Assembly (NCBI GenBank): GCA_037042185.1
Contig: JAXQJY010000033.1
Span: forward strand, 2,976,001-3,040,000
Direction: 5' to 3'
DNA from: Sordariomycetes sp. S80-01Y
Taxonomy: Eukaryota > Ascomycota > Sordariomycetes
DNA: 64,000 nt
This document shows, piece after piece, positions 43,095 through 55,272 of the stretch. The translations under genes and the position numbers were made by a program. Below the pieces are notes generated by a model. The model saw only the letters and a list, made by a program, of their open reading frames with translations. It did not search any database and had not been told where the DNA came from. Within the stretch, counting starts at the first letter, position 1; every line of letters begins with the position of its first letter.

Positions 43095-45411
43095 TTACGA
43101 AGCTACCTCCTTTCCTAACCTCTCCAATTCCTCCTTGACAAACTCCTGTGCATTGATGATTTCCGTGCTGCCATACACAATCTTCTTCCTCGCCTTGTCG
43201 CCGCCGGTCCGGGAAACCCAGTCCTGCAAATTACCGTACTCCTCCATACTACCCCCGCCAATCGTAAACACAATGGCCTCGCTATACCCTTGCCGTCTTT
43301 GCCCAAACGAAGCTGCTTGCCCCACGCCTTGCGAGCCGGGCAGCCCACCGGGCGCGTTGCCTCCACCACCCCCTCGCATAGAGCTTGGGGGCGGCATCGT
43401 CCCCCGGGCGTTGGCAGATCTAGGGTCGAAGTACAGATAGTGCTCTGTTTTCGAAATTGCCGATGACGAAGCCGTCGAAGGATCCATGATAGATTCGACG
43501 ATCTTGGTGACTGTGAGGTCCTTGTCAACGGGAAGGAAGTTCTTCACACCGCTGACGAGCGATTCAAAGTTGGCATTAAGACCAGTGTGGACACCGGTCT
43601 CCTTGAGACGGTCGGTAAGGCGAGAAGAAATGGAGGAGAAGCGGCCGAAGAGATCTGAGGAGCCTTGTTGAGGGGTGTTCTTGTTGATCGTGGCGAGTTG
43701 AGTCATTTTGGTGGTTGCGCGGACCCTGGTATTGTCAGACATATTCTATTCGGTAAAGGCAAACGGGGCATACTCACTGTCGAATGTATGGCAAAGACGA
43801 GACATCTGCGCCAGCGGCTTCCAACGCTTTCCCAAACGACTCGAAATCAGCGCGGCTGAGTTCTTGTTCTGTACTGAGGAACCAGATGATGAACAGCCGC
43901 AGCTTATCAACAGGGTTGTTGCCCCTCTCCTCTCCCTTGATCACTTCCATGATCTGATCCTTAGTTTGCTTCATGACCTCTTCCTCCAACTGAAAGTAGT
44001 TGTCCACTTGTCGGGCCTTGATGCCGTTGAAGATCGCAGTGAGAATGTTCATGTGCATATCAAGTGTGGCCTTGCGCTCCTGCATCTCGGGCAGTTCTCC
44101 TATCACCGCCTTGAGATGCTGTGTGGTCGCGCTGGTTTCGTTCTGTAGATCTTCGAAATTCGATGCGCCGGCCTTCTTCGTCATGGCTGCTGACTCTTCC
44201 CTCCACTTCAGCAGTTCTGTGTCCACCGAGTCTGCCGCCTCAACAACTGGTGCGCCAGCATGTTTCGACCAGAAGAAATCGCCGGAGCTCACGTCGTAAA
44301 CCCTTTTTGTTGTGCCCTTGCTCAGATTGTGCTCATCGACTGGCGTCTCGACAGTGATCTTGTTCAGCCGCATGTCAAGAACGTCATGCACGAGGGACTG
44401 GTAAGTCCAGCTATGCGACAGCATGGCTGTGAGATCAACATTTCGGTCCAGTAGGACAAGAACCGGTCGCGAGCTTGGTGTTGAGCCGGCTGCTTGCCGT
44501 GTGTTGGAGAAAAGGTTGTCTTTCGAGTTGAGGATATGGTCTCGGAGCTTGCGGTCGAGTCTTTGAGCGACCATCTCAGCAGCGGCGTCCTTGGGGCAGC
44601 GAATGATTGGGATAACACCTAGTAATACGTTAGTGGGCTTGAAAGAACAGCTTCAAGACTTAGAATACCCATTGTTACCACCACACTGAATAGACCGCTG
44701 ACTATCCTGTCCACGACACGGTCAAGCTCCGCATCGCTAGTTGCAGCGCTGTTCAAAGCCCAGTACGTGTGCTCCTTCTGCATCCCTAAGCTGAACAGAT
44801 CCGGCTCGGTCACAATGAAGTTGAGGTATTGGTCGTATAGTTGCGCAATAAGCTCGGATGTACCCGCCGTCGCGGTTTGTGTCGCAAAGTCCTCCAGCAG
44901 CTCCCGCCTGATAGACGACAGGAAGTTGATGTATGCTGGTGAGTACAAGCCCTTCTCGAGATCGCTCGTAATCGCTTTCGTATTTTCGGAGTTGGGTTCG
45001 ACGAGATATATGACCGGTACGTCTGGAATGGCGGATCGTGAAGTCCCAATGTGCCTTGACGTTGTTAGCTCATGGTCCAGCTTCGCTCAGATGGCCGCTA
45101 ACTTGTGCATTGTGACGCCCATTGTGCGCAAGTCAGAGACTCGCAGAACGCTGCTGACCACATCGCGACCGAAATCATCAAAGACCAGGACCTTCCAAAT
45201 TGGATTTCCGTCTGAATCGAGGATGGGCGCTACAGGCGCCAACAGAGCATGGGCTTGTGCTTCGTCCTTATCGTTTGTTTCGACACTCTCGTTCAAATTG
45301 AGTATTCGCTTGAGGGAAGCTACAGCATGTCAGGATCCTCCTAGAGCTGGCATAGTCTTTGGTAAACTTACCAATTTGGCGATCCCGCAACGTCTCCCCA
45401 CGAGTTGCCAT
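43095..45411 (-). CDS. SLY1: Sly1, Sec1/Munc18 protein of ER-Golgi fusion
   Basis: Five exons on the minus strand, 45411-45372, 45319-45103, 45054-44669, 44618-43778 and 43725-43095, give 704 residues. All introns are 48-53 nt and each removal restores the family sequence, for example RDRQIASLKRILNLN across intron 1 and SVVVTMGVIPIIRCP across intron 3. The N-terminus, KVLVFDDFGRDVVSSVL, PVLVLLDRNVDLTAML and YDVSSGDFFW are Sec1-family landmarks; the order and the Gly-rich loop near the C-terminus (SSMRGGGGGN) fit Sly1 rather than Sec1, Vps33 or Vps45. Sly1 binds the SNARE Sed5 and promotes assembly of the fusion complex for ER-to-Golgi and intra-Golgi transport. It is essential in yeasts. Confidence 0.94.
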
Positions 45412-47365
45412 GATGGCTGCGGTTGGGAGGTTATTCTGTAGCAGCGCAGCGGGGCGTCCTCGATTGCAAGTTGGTAAGGGCTGCTTATGAGAGCTCGTTC
45501 AGTTCGAGAAGGCCAGGGTTAGAAGAAGCTGTATCAGAACATAAAAACACTGAATAGATAGATTGCGACAGCTCTCGACAGCTCTGGACCGTAACGGTGG
45601 CATCAATTGGCCAAGAACCCGTCGGAGTTACGTAGGCCGACATAGCAAGGTGGGCTGCCGCGGGCCGACCTCAGCTCCGTCTGAGCTTTGGCCGCGGAAT
45701 GGCAGGTCCCCCGGTTGGGTGCCTGATTCTTCAGGCGACATCCCCTGCATTGACTCTCGAGACCATCCCGAAGCTAATCTTTTCCCCCAATCCCCAACGT
45801 CACCTTATCAACCACCAAGCTTCTCCGCCATCCAAACGCGGCCGTAAAGACATTAAAGCCATTGTATTCTCTGTCGCAGAGTCTCGTTAAAGTTCAGAGA
45901 CCAGCTGCTCGTGCGTCATTGCTGCGGCGTACTCGGGGGCACGCGCTCTTTGTTCATTTGACCTTTTGGTCGGTGTTGGCCCGGCCAGCGCGGTTTACGC
46001 ACTTTGGCCAGTCTCTGTAGCCGGCGCGACAAAAGACCATAGCATGCTTCACCTCCCATAAGGCTACGGTAAAAGCGGTGGAAAGGTCCAGTGAGACTCG
46101 GTCAGTCCAGGTAGGCATCAGCTCCCGAAACCCGACACCCAACCCAACCTGCATTTTCCTGCGCCACGCGCATCATCAGCACCTCTGCCCAGCGCGTCTG
46201 CCACAGGTGCAACCGCACCCTCTGGTCGACCGTGCGGCTTCTTCTACATCATGTGATCGGAATGGCGACACCGCCTTGGACTGCAATATTTAAAATGCAA
46301 GTCTGGAGCTCAACCAGAAATGGCATCAAATGACTATACCATATCACTGTCGCAGCATGGCTTTGGTGCTCGCTGAGGTGGAGGTGGACTGCTTGCTTGC
46401 TCTAGGACAAGCCTAAGGTGTTGGGCGCTGGCGCGTATAAGGCGACGAAGAGAACTCGACGTGGTCATTCTCAATGAGCTGTTCATCCTAGGACACTCAG
46501 GGTTTGCACCGTTTTGCGTTTCCGTCGAGGTCATGAATCAACCTGATTATGTGGTCGGCGCTACACCCCAGCGGCATCTGGCCACGACGGGCAAATGAGC
46601 TACAGCGGGCGCTGCCTGCGGCGCTTGTGTGCATCAGAAGCAGCCGTGGCCGGCTTGAGTCCTTGTTGGACTGATCATATTTGGTCTTTGCAACTAGCCT
46701 CCAAACCATTCCGCTCAAGATGTATCCGTACAACGAGCGGGTTTTCAGGGCGAGTCGCTGTCCTTGTTGCATCATCCAGAATGGTACTCCTTAGCGCCTA
46801 TCTCGACATCACCAATCCTGGCTATTGTCGACACAAAGTCTTTGGTCATATTCTTTCCTTCCCACTCAACGTCGATTACCGCCCTCTTTTGCCTTATCAT
46901 CATAATCTGACATATTTTTCTTCCCAGACTCCCTCGTCGATCTCCAAGATTGCATCCATTCACGACGCATCGTCACATGCAACATCCTGGCGGATTCGAC
47001 CTTTCCGGCTTAGCGTACATCTGTCGCACTGTCTGTCAATCGACCCTCCCCGATACCCGATCATTATCCGTAAGCTTTGACACCCCTAATCCTCTTTGTT
47101 TTCACGGAACTTCGTCGCCCTGCCTTAACACTTTCATCAATTGCCCCACTTCACTGTGGATCGGCTGCCGTTGCCCACTCATTTCGTCCTCCCTTGTTGA
47201 CTTCACAACATCATCCGTTGCCTTCATCTTGGGGTTCGACTTTGACATTAGCAAGCCGTCATGGTGCTGCAACTCAGTAGCGATAATTACTGACATATAG
47301 TGGCTCTGCAGAATTTCTCTAGTGCCAGATAGGATCTTCGCGACAGCCCCAGGCTTCGCGCCAGG
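45412..47365. other. Divergent intergenic region, long leader
   Basis: There are 1.95 kb between SLY1 (-) and the PNUTS-like gene (+). No gene is supported. The right half is CT-rich and may be a long leader of the plus-strand gene, with a possible spliced intron from GTAAGC at 47070 to an acceptor at 47300 or 47311. Confidence 0.5.
47070..47311 (+). other. Candidate 5'UTR intron of the PNUTS-like gene
   Basis: GTAAGC donor at 47070; acceptors TATAG (ending 47300) and TGCAG (ending 47311) follow a TTACTGAC branch-like site. Signals only; the start codon at 47366 is unaffected. Confidence 0.4.
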
Positions 47366-50300
47366 ATGCAGTCCTGGCAAAGCCAGAACGGCGGCGACGG
47401 CAATAACTCGTGGCAGCAAGACTACAATTTCACGACACAAAATGGGCAATTCGACCAGACCCAGGCTTGGTCGCAGCCTATGCCTGGACAAAACCAGAAC
47501 GCCTTCACCCGGCAGCTGAACCCATCCGATCCTTCCAACAACTTGTTTCATGATCCAAACATGCTGTCCTCCTATCAGGATGGCCATGCCACCTTCGATT
47601 TGAATCAGCAGTTCTCTGGCCAGGATGTAATCGACCCGGCTTTTAGTGATCTACATCCTGAATTGTACTCCCAGCAAAACAACAAGATGGACCTCGGCGG
47701 GAGTAACATGCATCATCTTGGTCAGGTTCAGGGTCACACTCAGAGCCAGACGCAGAGCTTTTCGCCGCAGACATTCAGTAACTTTGATGCCCAGAGCCAG
47801 CATGGACAGCAATTCCGCTCCAACACGCCCCAGTACACTCAAGCACAGCTGTTACCGCAGACATCGCGTCAGCAAACTCATACGCCCACACAGCAGTTCA
47901 GCAACATCCAGCCCAACTTCGCGACGCAACTTCGACCATCACATACCCCCCCTGCACAGCAACAGCATCAGTACCGCTCGGGCGATGCCTTTGGTGCCTC
48001 TCAGGTTAACGGCCATAGTGCGCAATATCAGCAAGGCCACAGTTCGCAGATGAACTTCCAGCAGCCGTCCCAATATCCTCAAACCAATTTTAACCCTGCC
48101 CAGTTCCAGCAACAGACGCAGCAGACCTTCACTCCTCCTCCTCAACAGCAACAGCAGCAGCAACAGCAGCAAGTGGATCCGGGCCTAGTACAACATATTC
48201 CTAGTCAGGATGGAACACCACAATCCCAGTCAGCTCCGTTCGAATCGCCAGTGGTATCTGGGGAACCAGCGAAGAAGAGGCAAAGAATCACGAAGGCAGT
48301 CACACCCACCACGTTTTCACCCGCACCCGAGGCTCTTCCGCAGTCTGTAGGCTCGCCAATTGAGCAACCTGGGAAGAAGATGGAGGAGCTTGATGCGCTT
48401 GTCGCCCCTGTCGCAACTCCAGAGGAGGTCAAGCTTATTCAAAAGTTCCAAAAGCGCGGAAAAGCTGCTCAAGCCAAGTTTCCAACGATCAAAGGCTTGC
48501 CTCATCTGGCACAAGAAGGGACTATCAGGCTTCCAGCTCCAAAAAGCTACGATAAGCTGGCACCCCTGGTGGCCATTCCTTCACGAAGCAAGAAGCCAAT
48601 TAACCCCGAGGCTGGTGTTGATCTGCCATCTGAAATCCAGGGCCGATTCACCAGTCAATATCGTCCTGCTTTTGATCGCATCGGATTGGATGAGAGGAGG
48701 AGCGAGGCTAGCACGTTGTTGGATGACTTTGACAAATCAATGAAGGCACTGGGCAAGCGTCGTCCCAAATACACGGAATATCCTCGTAAGTTTATTGGAT
48801 CATTTGGTTCGACAGTACTAACACGGTCAGACTCTTTCAAAGAACAGCTCAAAGCAGATGAAGCGACTAAAAACAAGGCTGAGAAGAAAGCCAAGCTAGC
48901 TCAAGGGGGAGAGCGCAACAAGCCTGTAAGTTTTATAGCACACGGAAAGCAGACATGGAGTGCTGACTGTGAAATAGATCCGCCCAGCTCAACGGCCCAT
49001 TGACCCCATCGAGGCAGCCGCTTGGGATATAATTGGCATCGTGCACCTTGATCCCAACGTGCAGAAGAGCAGTAGCCTAGTTGCGCAAAGGGTACAACAA
49101 GCCGGCGACTTCTTCATCAAGCTCCGAAGCGAGGTCAACAAGTCGAAGCAGGAATTGGATAAAGCCACCGAGGAGAAGAAGCCCGACCTTGACATCGACC
49201 AGCTCAAGAAGCAGCATGAAATCAGCAAAGAAGCTCTTCACCGAGCTTATGACGCCACGATCGAGCATGCCGATGACTCGGTTATGGACAATCTGGGCGG
49301 GCATCAGAAGCTGGTGTTAAGTCTGGTCAACGTTCTCATTTCAAGTATCAAAGCCGGTGATTTCAACGGCAAGCTGCCGAAAGTGGTTTTGGAACTATTC
49401 ACTCACTTCCCGATGACGAAAAAGATTGCCGAGACGACGAATTTCGACACTGTACGAAAGAGGTTTCTCGACAAAGGCGACGACGACATGAAGGAGCTGG
49501 CACGAGAGATCACGCAAAAAATCAAGAAGATGAAGCAGGCCGAAGAATCCACAGGGTATCAAGGAACTTCATCCGCGAGCCGCGCGAAAGCTGCCGCTAA
49601 GACAGCACCTGCGTCCGCGAAGAGAGGCCGAGATGATGAAGAAGCAAGTGACGGGCGTACGGCAAAGAAGGTGGCCGTCGGTGCGGGCAGCAGCTCGCTT
49701 AGCAAGAAATTGGCACAGCCCAAACTGCAGCTGGCCTCTGCGTCCAAGAGCTCTGCCGCCAAAGCTAGCTCAAATATCGTTGGTGATAGGGGTCGTCCTG
49801 TAGCGAAACCTGCGGCAACAACAAGGCCGGAGTCTACACCAAGGACCGACAGCCCGGACGATCAGGGGAAGGCTGGAGCGAAGCAATCTTCAGTGAAAGC
49901 TGATGCCGCCAAGATCGCGCCTTCAAAGTCTAGTGGGAAGCCACCGGCTCCTTCAATGGGAGCCGCGCCATCCTCGAGCGCGCTTTCCGGCATTGCTTCC
50001 CTCCTCGACTCCATCAACACTAAACAGCCAAAGACACCTCCGACAGCAGCTAAGGACTCAAAGGAGTCCGATACACACGAGACTCCAGAGGAGAAGGCCA
50101 GAAGGTTGCGCAAGGAGGCTCGGCGGAAGCTTCGCGTCTCATGGAAACCTGAGGCTGAGCTTGTCGAAACAAGGGTGTTTGAAAAGGAGGACGATGAGGA
50201 TGAGGGGCGCGATTCGAACATGGTCCGCGACGCTGGCGACGACAAATCCGAAGGTATGGTCCTCAAGCAGAGAGGCCATATCGAGGAGGACGATGACGAT

Positions 50301-51707
50301 GACGATGAGCTTGCTTCTCAACCTTGGACGGTGCCGTATCCGGTCGATTTCTCACCTCTTGAAGACTCGGCAAAGGAAAAGAACTATATCTCACGGGGTG
50401 GTGCCGTGGAATTGACCAGCAACGAGCCAGAGCGGATTCGCCAGCACGAAAATGACTCGCTCCTGGCCATCTACACTAGTGTCGACGACATTCCCTTTAC
50501 ACCGAAGTCCCCAGGACCTGAATCGGTTACTGCGGCCCCCAATGTCGTTCACGTGCCGTCAGATGGTCCTAAACTCCAAGAAGTCCAAACTCGCTGGAGG
50601 GACGAGCAGCAGATGGGCGCTGATAGTGCCTTCTACACCGCCACTAGTAGAATGGGCGCAAGGAGCAAAGCAAGCCCATTGAACAGCAATCTTGGCTCGT
50701 TGCAAGGGGCCGCGTCTCAACCCCAAGCTGCAGCGCAACAGTCGTATGGCTCTCATGGTATGGGAGGCGGGGATACCAATGTGCCGCTCGTATTTGGTGC
50801 TGCCATGACCGAAGAGGTTCTTGCGTGGCTCAGGTCCGACAAGGCAAAGCGCTGGCTCGACCCGAACCCTTCACACTCAGATCCGGCTCGAGCTTACAAC
50901 TACGTCAATGCCAGTATGGCTTCCATTGGCGCCTTTATCGAGCCGATCTCGAAAGCACTTGCTGACAAACCTTACCCGGCGACAAGACCCCCTGACTGGA
51001 TGGCGCATGACCCGGAAAGGGTTCGAGAGTGGTGGACGGGTTTCGTCAAGGAAGCCGCCGTTCGTCAGAAGCGGGCTGCAGACGAGGAGCGGGCGAGAAT
51101 CGAAGCCGAGGCGGCTGCACACCGGAATGCTGCTCCAGCTGCTACAGCTCAGGACCAGGCTACACGGGAGTGGCTTGCGTGGTATGCTCAACAGCCCCCT
51201 GAACAACAAGCAGCATATGCTCCTTACTTGGCTGCACTGCAACAAATGAACGGCGGCCAGTCTCAGCATGCAGCTCAGCCGCCACCGGCTCAGCATCAGC
51301 CTCAGCATCAGGATCCTCAGCTAGCGGCTATTTACTCGGCTTTGGGTGGGCAGTCTACTTTGTCGAGCGGACAGTATCCCGCTCAACTGGTGCCGCCACC
51401 TGCTGAAGCAGGCTATGACCCATACCAGCACAGGGCGGACCCGTCGCCTGTTGATAACTCATCACACAGGGATTGGGAACGCGATTATGATCCTGAGCCC
51501 CACGACCGACGTCACCGCGAGCGTGGTTTCGACACCATAGACGATGATCACAACCGCGGCAACAAGGATAAGAACAAGGCTAAGAAGCCTGGTCCTTCGA
51601 CGATTCATAAGCCACCGAATGCTTCGCTGATTGGGACAAAACCGTGTACATTTTGGCAGCAGGGAAAGTGCGCTAGGGGTGACAAGTGCACCTTCAGACA
51701 CGATTAA
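47366..51707 (+). CDS. ppn1: PNUTS/Ppn1-like CCCH protein, PP1 regulatory subunit
   Basis: Three exons, 47366-48785, 48831-48925 and 48978-51707, give 1,414 residues. The first 300 residues are Gln/Asn/Ser-rich, with ten Gln in a row. Residues about 610-690 form a TFIIS N-terminal (LW-type) helical domain (HQKLVLSLVNVLISSIKAGD, then LPKVVLELFTHFPMTKKIA). Residues 890-894 (LRVSW) are an RVxF-type PP1-binding motif, followed by acidic sequence. The chain ends in one CCCH finger: Cys1395, Cys1403, Cys1409 and His1413. This order (LW domain, RVxF, C-terminal CCCH) is that of human PNUTS and fission-yeast Ppn1, which anchor phosphatase PP1 in the cleavage/polyadenylation machinery and control Pol II termination. 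The identity is by architecture, not alignment. Intron 1 (45 nt) is three-fold and stop-free. Confidence 0.8.
48143..48172 (+). repeat. Polyglutamine CAA/CAG tract
   Basis: Ten consecutive Gln codons (mixed CAA and CAG) in the Gln-rich N-terminal region of the PNUTS-like protein. The mixed codons make it less prone to slippage than pure CAG. Confidence 0.9.
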
Positions 51708-52048
51708 GGTTGTATATTGCTTCAATACGATGGGCTCGAAAGACGGGACAGGGGCATTTACTTTGTACAATTTGCATGGGTACAGGAGTTTGTGTTGTCT
51801 CCTTGGCGCATGGCGGGATGTAAACTAGTAGAAGCATCGGGTCGCGGGCGCCAGAGCATTTCAAGCCGATCGCGTAGATATCTCATGTAATCAAAATCTT
51901 TGGGTTGAAAATTCCTCACTGTCGTCGACATGACATGCTGAGACACTACGAACACAAGACCGGGCGTGGCTACTCTTTTCATTCTGCCCATCACCTACTT
52001 AGTAGGGGTTATATTTGCCCCCATCTCAGGATGCAATGTTCAGGCAGC
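51708..52048. other. Convergent 3' flanks
   Basis: There are 341 bases between the ends of the PNUTS-like gene (+) and translin (-). No gene is seen. Confidence 0.5.
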
Positions 52049-52954
52049 TTACTCGTGCTTCATTTCCGTATCCCCTGCCTCACCGTTTCTCTTCACCAAC
52101 CCTCTCAAACTGAGATCATAAACCACGTCCTCCACCCTCTTGACATCGTACTTGACCGCATCCGCCCTCTTGCGAAGTATATCATTCTTCAGGTTCAACA
52201 GCTGGAAACCCGCGAATAGGTCCTTGATGAAGGCGGATATGGTGAGGGGTAGATCGAAGTCGCCGAGGGTGACGGCGTTAGTGGCTAGACGGGAGAGCTC
52301 CGAGGTCATGTCGGTGAGGGAGAGGAGATATTCCTCAAGGGTCAGGTGAAAGGTGTCCTTGTCTTTAACATTTACGGGCACTTAAGAGGCCCAAAGTTAG
52401 CATGGGCTGCGCTGCGTTGGGAGTGAAAGGGAGAGGTACCGTTGAAGATGACGCCGCACTCCTCGAGGGTGAGCAAACGCCCCAAGGCTGGCTCATTTGC
52501 CGGCGTAGGCAGACCGCCCAGCCAAGCTGTCATGAGAGCGGTACCGATGGCATTCTGCATTGTCCTGGACCACTTTTGGTTGTACTTGTAGTAGGGGTGC
52601 TTGGAAGCAACCTCGTTGAGTTCCTTGACGATGGTGACTTCATCCTGAATCGACTTCTCAACTTGGGCGATGAGCTCGGGGTCTAAGGGTCGTCAGTCAG
52701 CCAGTCACCAATGAAATTTGGCCTTCTCTCCTCTATGGGAAGTGCCAAGGAGAGCCGAAGGACGCTGCATCGTGGATGGGGGGAGACGTACAGCGCGCAC
52801 GGGGCGTAGAGTGAACCCGGGACAAGAGAGCCTGCGCAGTGGCGACGGCTCGATTGAGGCGCTCAATGATCTGGCTGAGAGATTCGCGGACAACAGTCTC
52901 CTCCTCCAGCTTGGATTGGAGGGTGCTGAAGATTTCGGGATCGAGGAGGGACAT
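52049..52954 (-). CDS. tsn1: Translin
   Basis: Three exons on the minus strand, 52954-52792, 52682-52440 and 52380-52049, give 245 residues; introns of 109 and 59 nt are removed in phase. Translin landmarks are all present: HSTPRARYPELIAQVEKSIQ across intron 1, HPYYKYNQKWSRTMQNAIG, GRLLTLEECGVIF, VPVNVKDKDTFHLTLEEYL across intron 2, and LATNAVTLGDFDLPLTISAF with KDLFAGFQLLNLKND and KYDVKRVEDVVYDLSLRGL. Translin is an all-helical octameric RNA- and DNA-binding protein. With its partner Trax, which is not in this window, it forms the C3PO RNase that trims tRNA leaders and passenger strands. The length matches other translins. Confidence 0.95.
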
Positions 52955-53369
52955 TGTGGCGGCTGAGGAGTGGTGACGTTGATGAGGGAGGTGAGTGAGG
53001 TTGAGATTTCGGTGTGAGGCGGGTGGGGTGTGGGAGCTTCAAAGGTTGTGTACTAATTACCATGGACCTTCAAAAGTACACGACCGACAGACCTCAAGTG
53101 GCGACCACAAAAAAGGCAGAGACCATACAGCAAACAGGTTTTAGGAAATCACAAGATCATATCTCGAAATGTCTGCATTGCATTGTCTGCATTGCATTGT
53201 CTGCATTTGTAGGTCGGGACTTAGCTCAACTCAGATTCGAAGCTTGGGGTAGAATGGATGTCTCAGCGGAAGGCAACCGACATACGTCCCTTTCAAAAAG
53301 CACTACGGGGGAGAAAAAATTGGCAATAGAAAAACAGATAACGCTCTATGAAACGTTGGCACTCGCCGT
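52955..53369. other. Short intergenic region
   Basis: There are 415 bases between the start of translin and the end of the dehydrogenase, both on the minus strand. A TGTCTGCATTGCAT-type direct repeat occurs near 53168-53205. No gene is seen. Confidence 0.5.
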
Positions 53370-54468
53370 CTACCACGCGGTATGGCCCCCGTCAATCACC
53401 AAATTACCGCCCGTCATGAAGCTACTGGCATTGCTCAACAGAAACAGTCCTGCGCCCTTGAACTCACTCGTCGTCGCAAGCCGGCCCATCATATTCTCCC
53501 GACACCACGTCCTCTTCAGCTCGGGGTTCTTCTCCATGTCCCTGTTTATCATCGGGGTCATGATGTGGCCCGGGCTGATGCAGTTGACGCGGATGCCACC
53601 CGTGCCATCCTCCTTGATGGGCGTCCATTCCATGGCTAGGTTGCGCGCGAGCTGGATGACGGCCGCCTTGGAGGAGTTGTACACTGGCGTGATGAGCCCC
53701 TTGTTGGCGATGCTGCCGGACATGCTGGCGATGAGGCAGATGCTGCCACGGCACTTGTACTCCATCATCTTGCGCGCCGATATGGTCGCCGTCATGAGCA
53801 GGCCCGTATAATTGATGCTCAGCATCTTGTTGGCGTCCTCGCTGGTATACTCCGTTGCTGGCTTGATTTGCTGGATACCTGCAGCTGCGACGACTCCATC
53901 GAGGCCCTGATTCTCCTCTGCGATCTCGTCGATGACCGTCTCAAGATGCCTTGTGTCCTCGACATCTACCTGACGATATACTAGCGAGCCTCCCCACTCG
54001 GGGTTGACGCGACTCTGGGCCTCGGACCATTCCTCGTCCGGCTTCTCCGCGCGGTCGAGGCAATACACTTGTTCCCGTCAGTAACCGTTGCGATGCCTGC
54101 GCCTACGTCCACGATTTAAACTCACCTCTTCCACCAGCCTCGACGAGCGCCTCCGCCAGAGCAAGACCCAGACCTCTCGCACCGCCAGTGACGAGGTATG
54201 TCTTGCCAAGTAGGTCGAAGTCTGCGAAGCGCTTGGCTCCTACATTTTCATTGCGAGGCAAGGGTTCCGTGCTGTAACGCGCACCCTTGACTCCCTCGCT
54301 TGCGGCGGTGGAGTGTGAGCAGCGGAGTTGTGGTAGATGGATGTTCGCAGCAGGCAACGCATTGCGGTGCGGCGCGTACTTTGTTGTGGAGTTTAACCCG
54401 AGGGAACGGGGACGGGGTGCTTTCACGAAGAGAGCGCGGGAAAGGATGCGGCGGGATACGACCATCAT
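53370..54468 (-). CDS. Short-chain dehydrogenase with mitochondrial-type presequence
   Basis: Two exons on the minus strand, 54468-54126 and 54067-53370, give 346 residues; the 58-nt intron (GTGAGT..CAAG) joins GGRVYCLDRAE in phase. The first 70 residues are Arg/Ser-rich and free of acidic residues at the start (MMVVSRRILSRALFVKAPR), as in mitochondrial presequences. The SDR core follows: TGGARGLGLALA, an AAAG in place of NNAG, IASMSG and catalytic YNSSK, with ISPGHIMTPM. The core is closest to fungal sorbose/L-xylulose reductase-like or arabinitol dehydrogenase-like enzymes, which interconvert sugars and polyols. A mitochondrial place for such an enzyme is inferred from the N-terminus only. 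Met1 and Met2 are adjacent ATGs. Confidence 0.87.
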
Positions 54469-55044
54469 GGCTCACGATGCTTGGGATTTAGCGACCATGA
54501 GTATCTTGATGGACCGACGAATGTAGTTTTATACCTACTCTACTATGCTAGGGTCATACGACTACATGATGCAATGCAATTTCACGTCGAAACGCAAACA
54601 GGATTCCGTCACTCTCACCATGGAGTAGAATCCTCGTCCCCGCGGTTGTTGGTGGTTTGTCTCAGCGGACAAGGGGAGAGGGGCAGGTTGACGTTAGACA
54701 GGTGTCAATCGACATGTTGCGTCGATCTCGATAAACATACGTAGCCACTCAAGGTACGCATTGGAGTCCCCACGACTGTTGATTGGACTCTGACAGCGGG
54801 ACAGCGCATGGATTATGGCAGCCAACGTTGGTGACACGACCCTCCTTCGACGTCAATCATAGGAAATGCCCAGGCCAATACCAAGCAGCGCGACCGTTGC
54901 AAGAGCCTCACGCCTTGAACGTGCTTCCATGGAACGAGTGCGCGTGATGGTCATGATGCACGCTGGGGGGCAAATCTCGACTCTCATAATTACAGCTCAA
55001 CCTCTTCACAGCCTGGGACCAGCCCAGCCAGCAATGAGGTCGCG
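54469..55044. other. Intergenic region before U2
   Basis: This is the promoter of the dehydrogenase on the left and the 3' flank of the U2 gene on the right. No coding gene is seen. Confidence 0.5.
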
Positions 55045-55045
55045 T

Positions 55046-55226
55046 CGCCCAGAAGCAGTGTAATACTGGGGACACAGTGGGCAGGCGGTCATGTGCGAGC
55101 ACAGCGGACGCGCCACCCGGGATGCAAAAATAAGAATAATATTGTGAGGGGTCCGTGACCCCGTAACAGATATTAAACTGAAAAGAACAGATACTACACT
55201 TGATCTAAGCCGGAGGCAAAGAGAGC
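55046..55226 (-). ncRNA. U2: U2 spliceosomal snRNA
   Basis: The minus strand carries the U2 signature: a CTCTTTGCC 5' start, then GGCTTAGATCAAGTGTAGTA, in which GTAGTA (55192-55197 on the plus strand) pairs with the intron branch site, and then TCTGTTCTTTTCAGTTTAAT. Stem-loop IIa/b follows (GGGGTCACGGACCCC), then the Sm site ATTTTTG (55125-55131) and stem-loop IV, 55048-55070, where CCCAG and CTGGG pair. The length of about 181 nt is typical of fungi. Ends are set from stem-loop IV and the 5' consensus and may be off by a few bases. U2 recognises the branch adenosine, and GTAGTA matches the CTAAC/CTGAC-type branch sites of the introns in this window. Confidence 0.95.
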
Positions 55227-55272
55227 TAAAGAGGAAAGAAAAAGATATGAAAAGCAGGAGGAAGGACGTGGT

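Noticed and set aside
53014-53811. A 265-codon plus-strand frame over the SDR 3' end
   Set aside because: Overlaps the catalytic half of a clear dehydrogenase on the other strand and resembles nothing.
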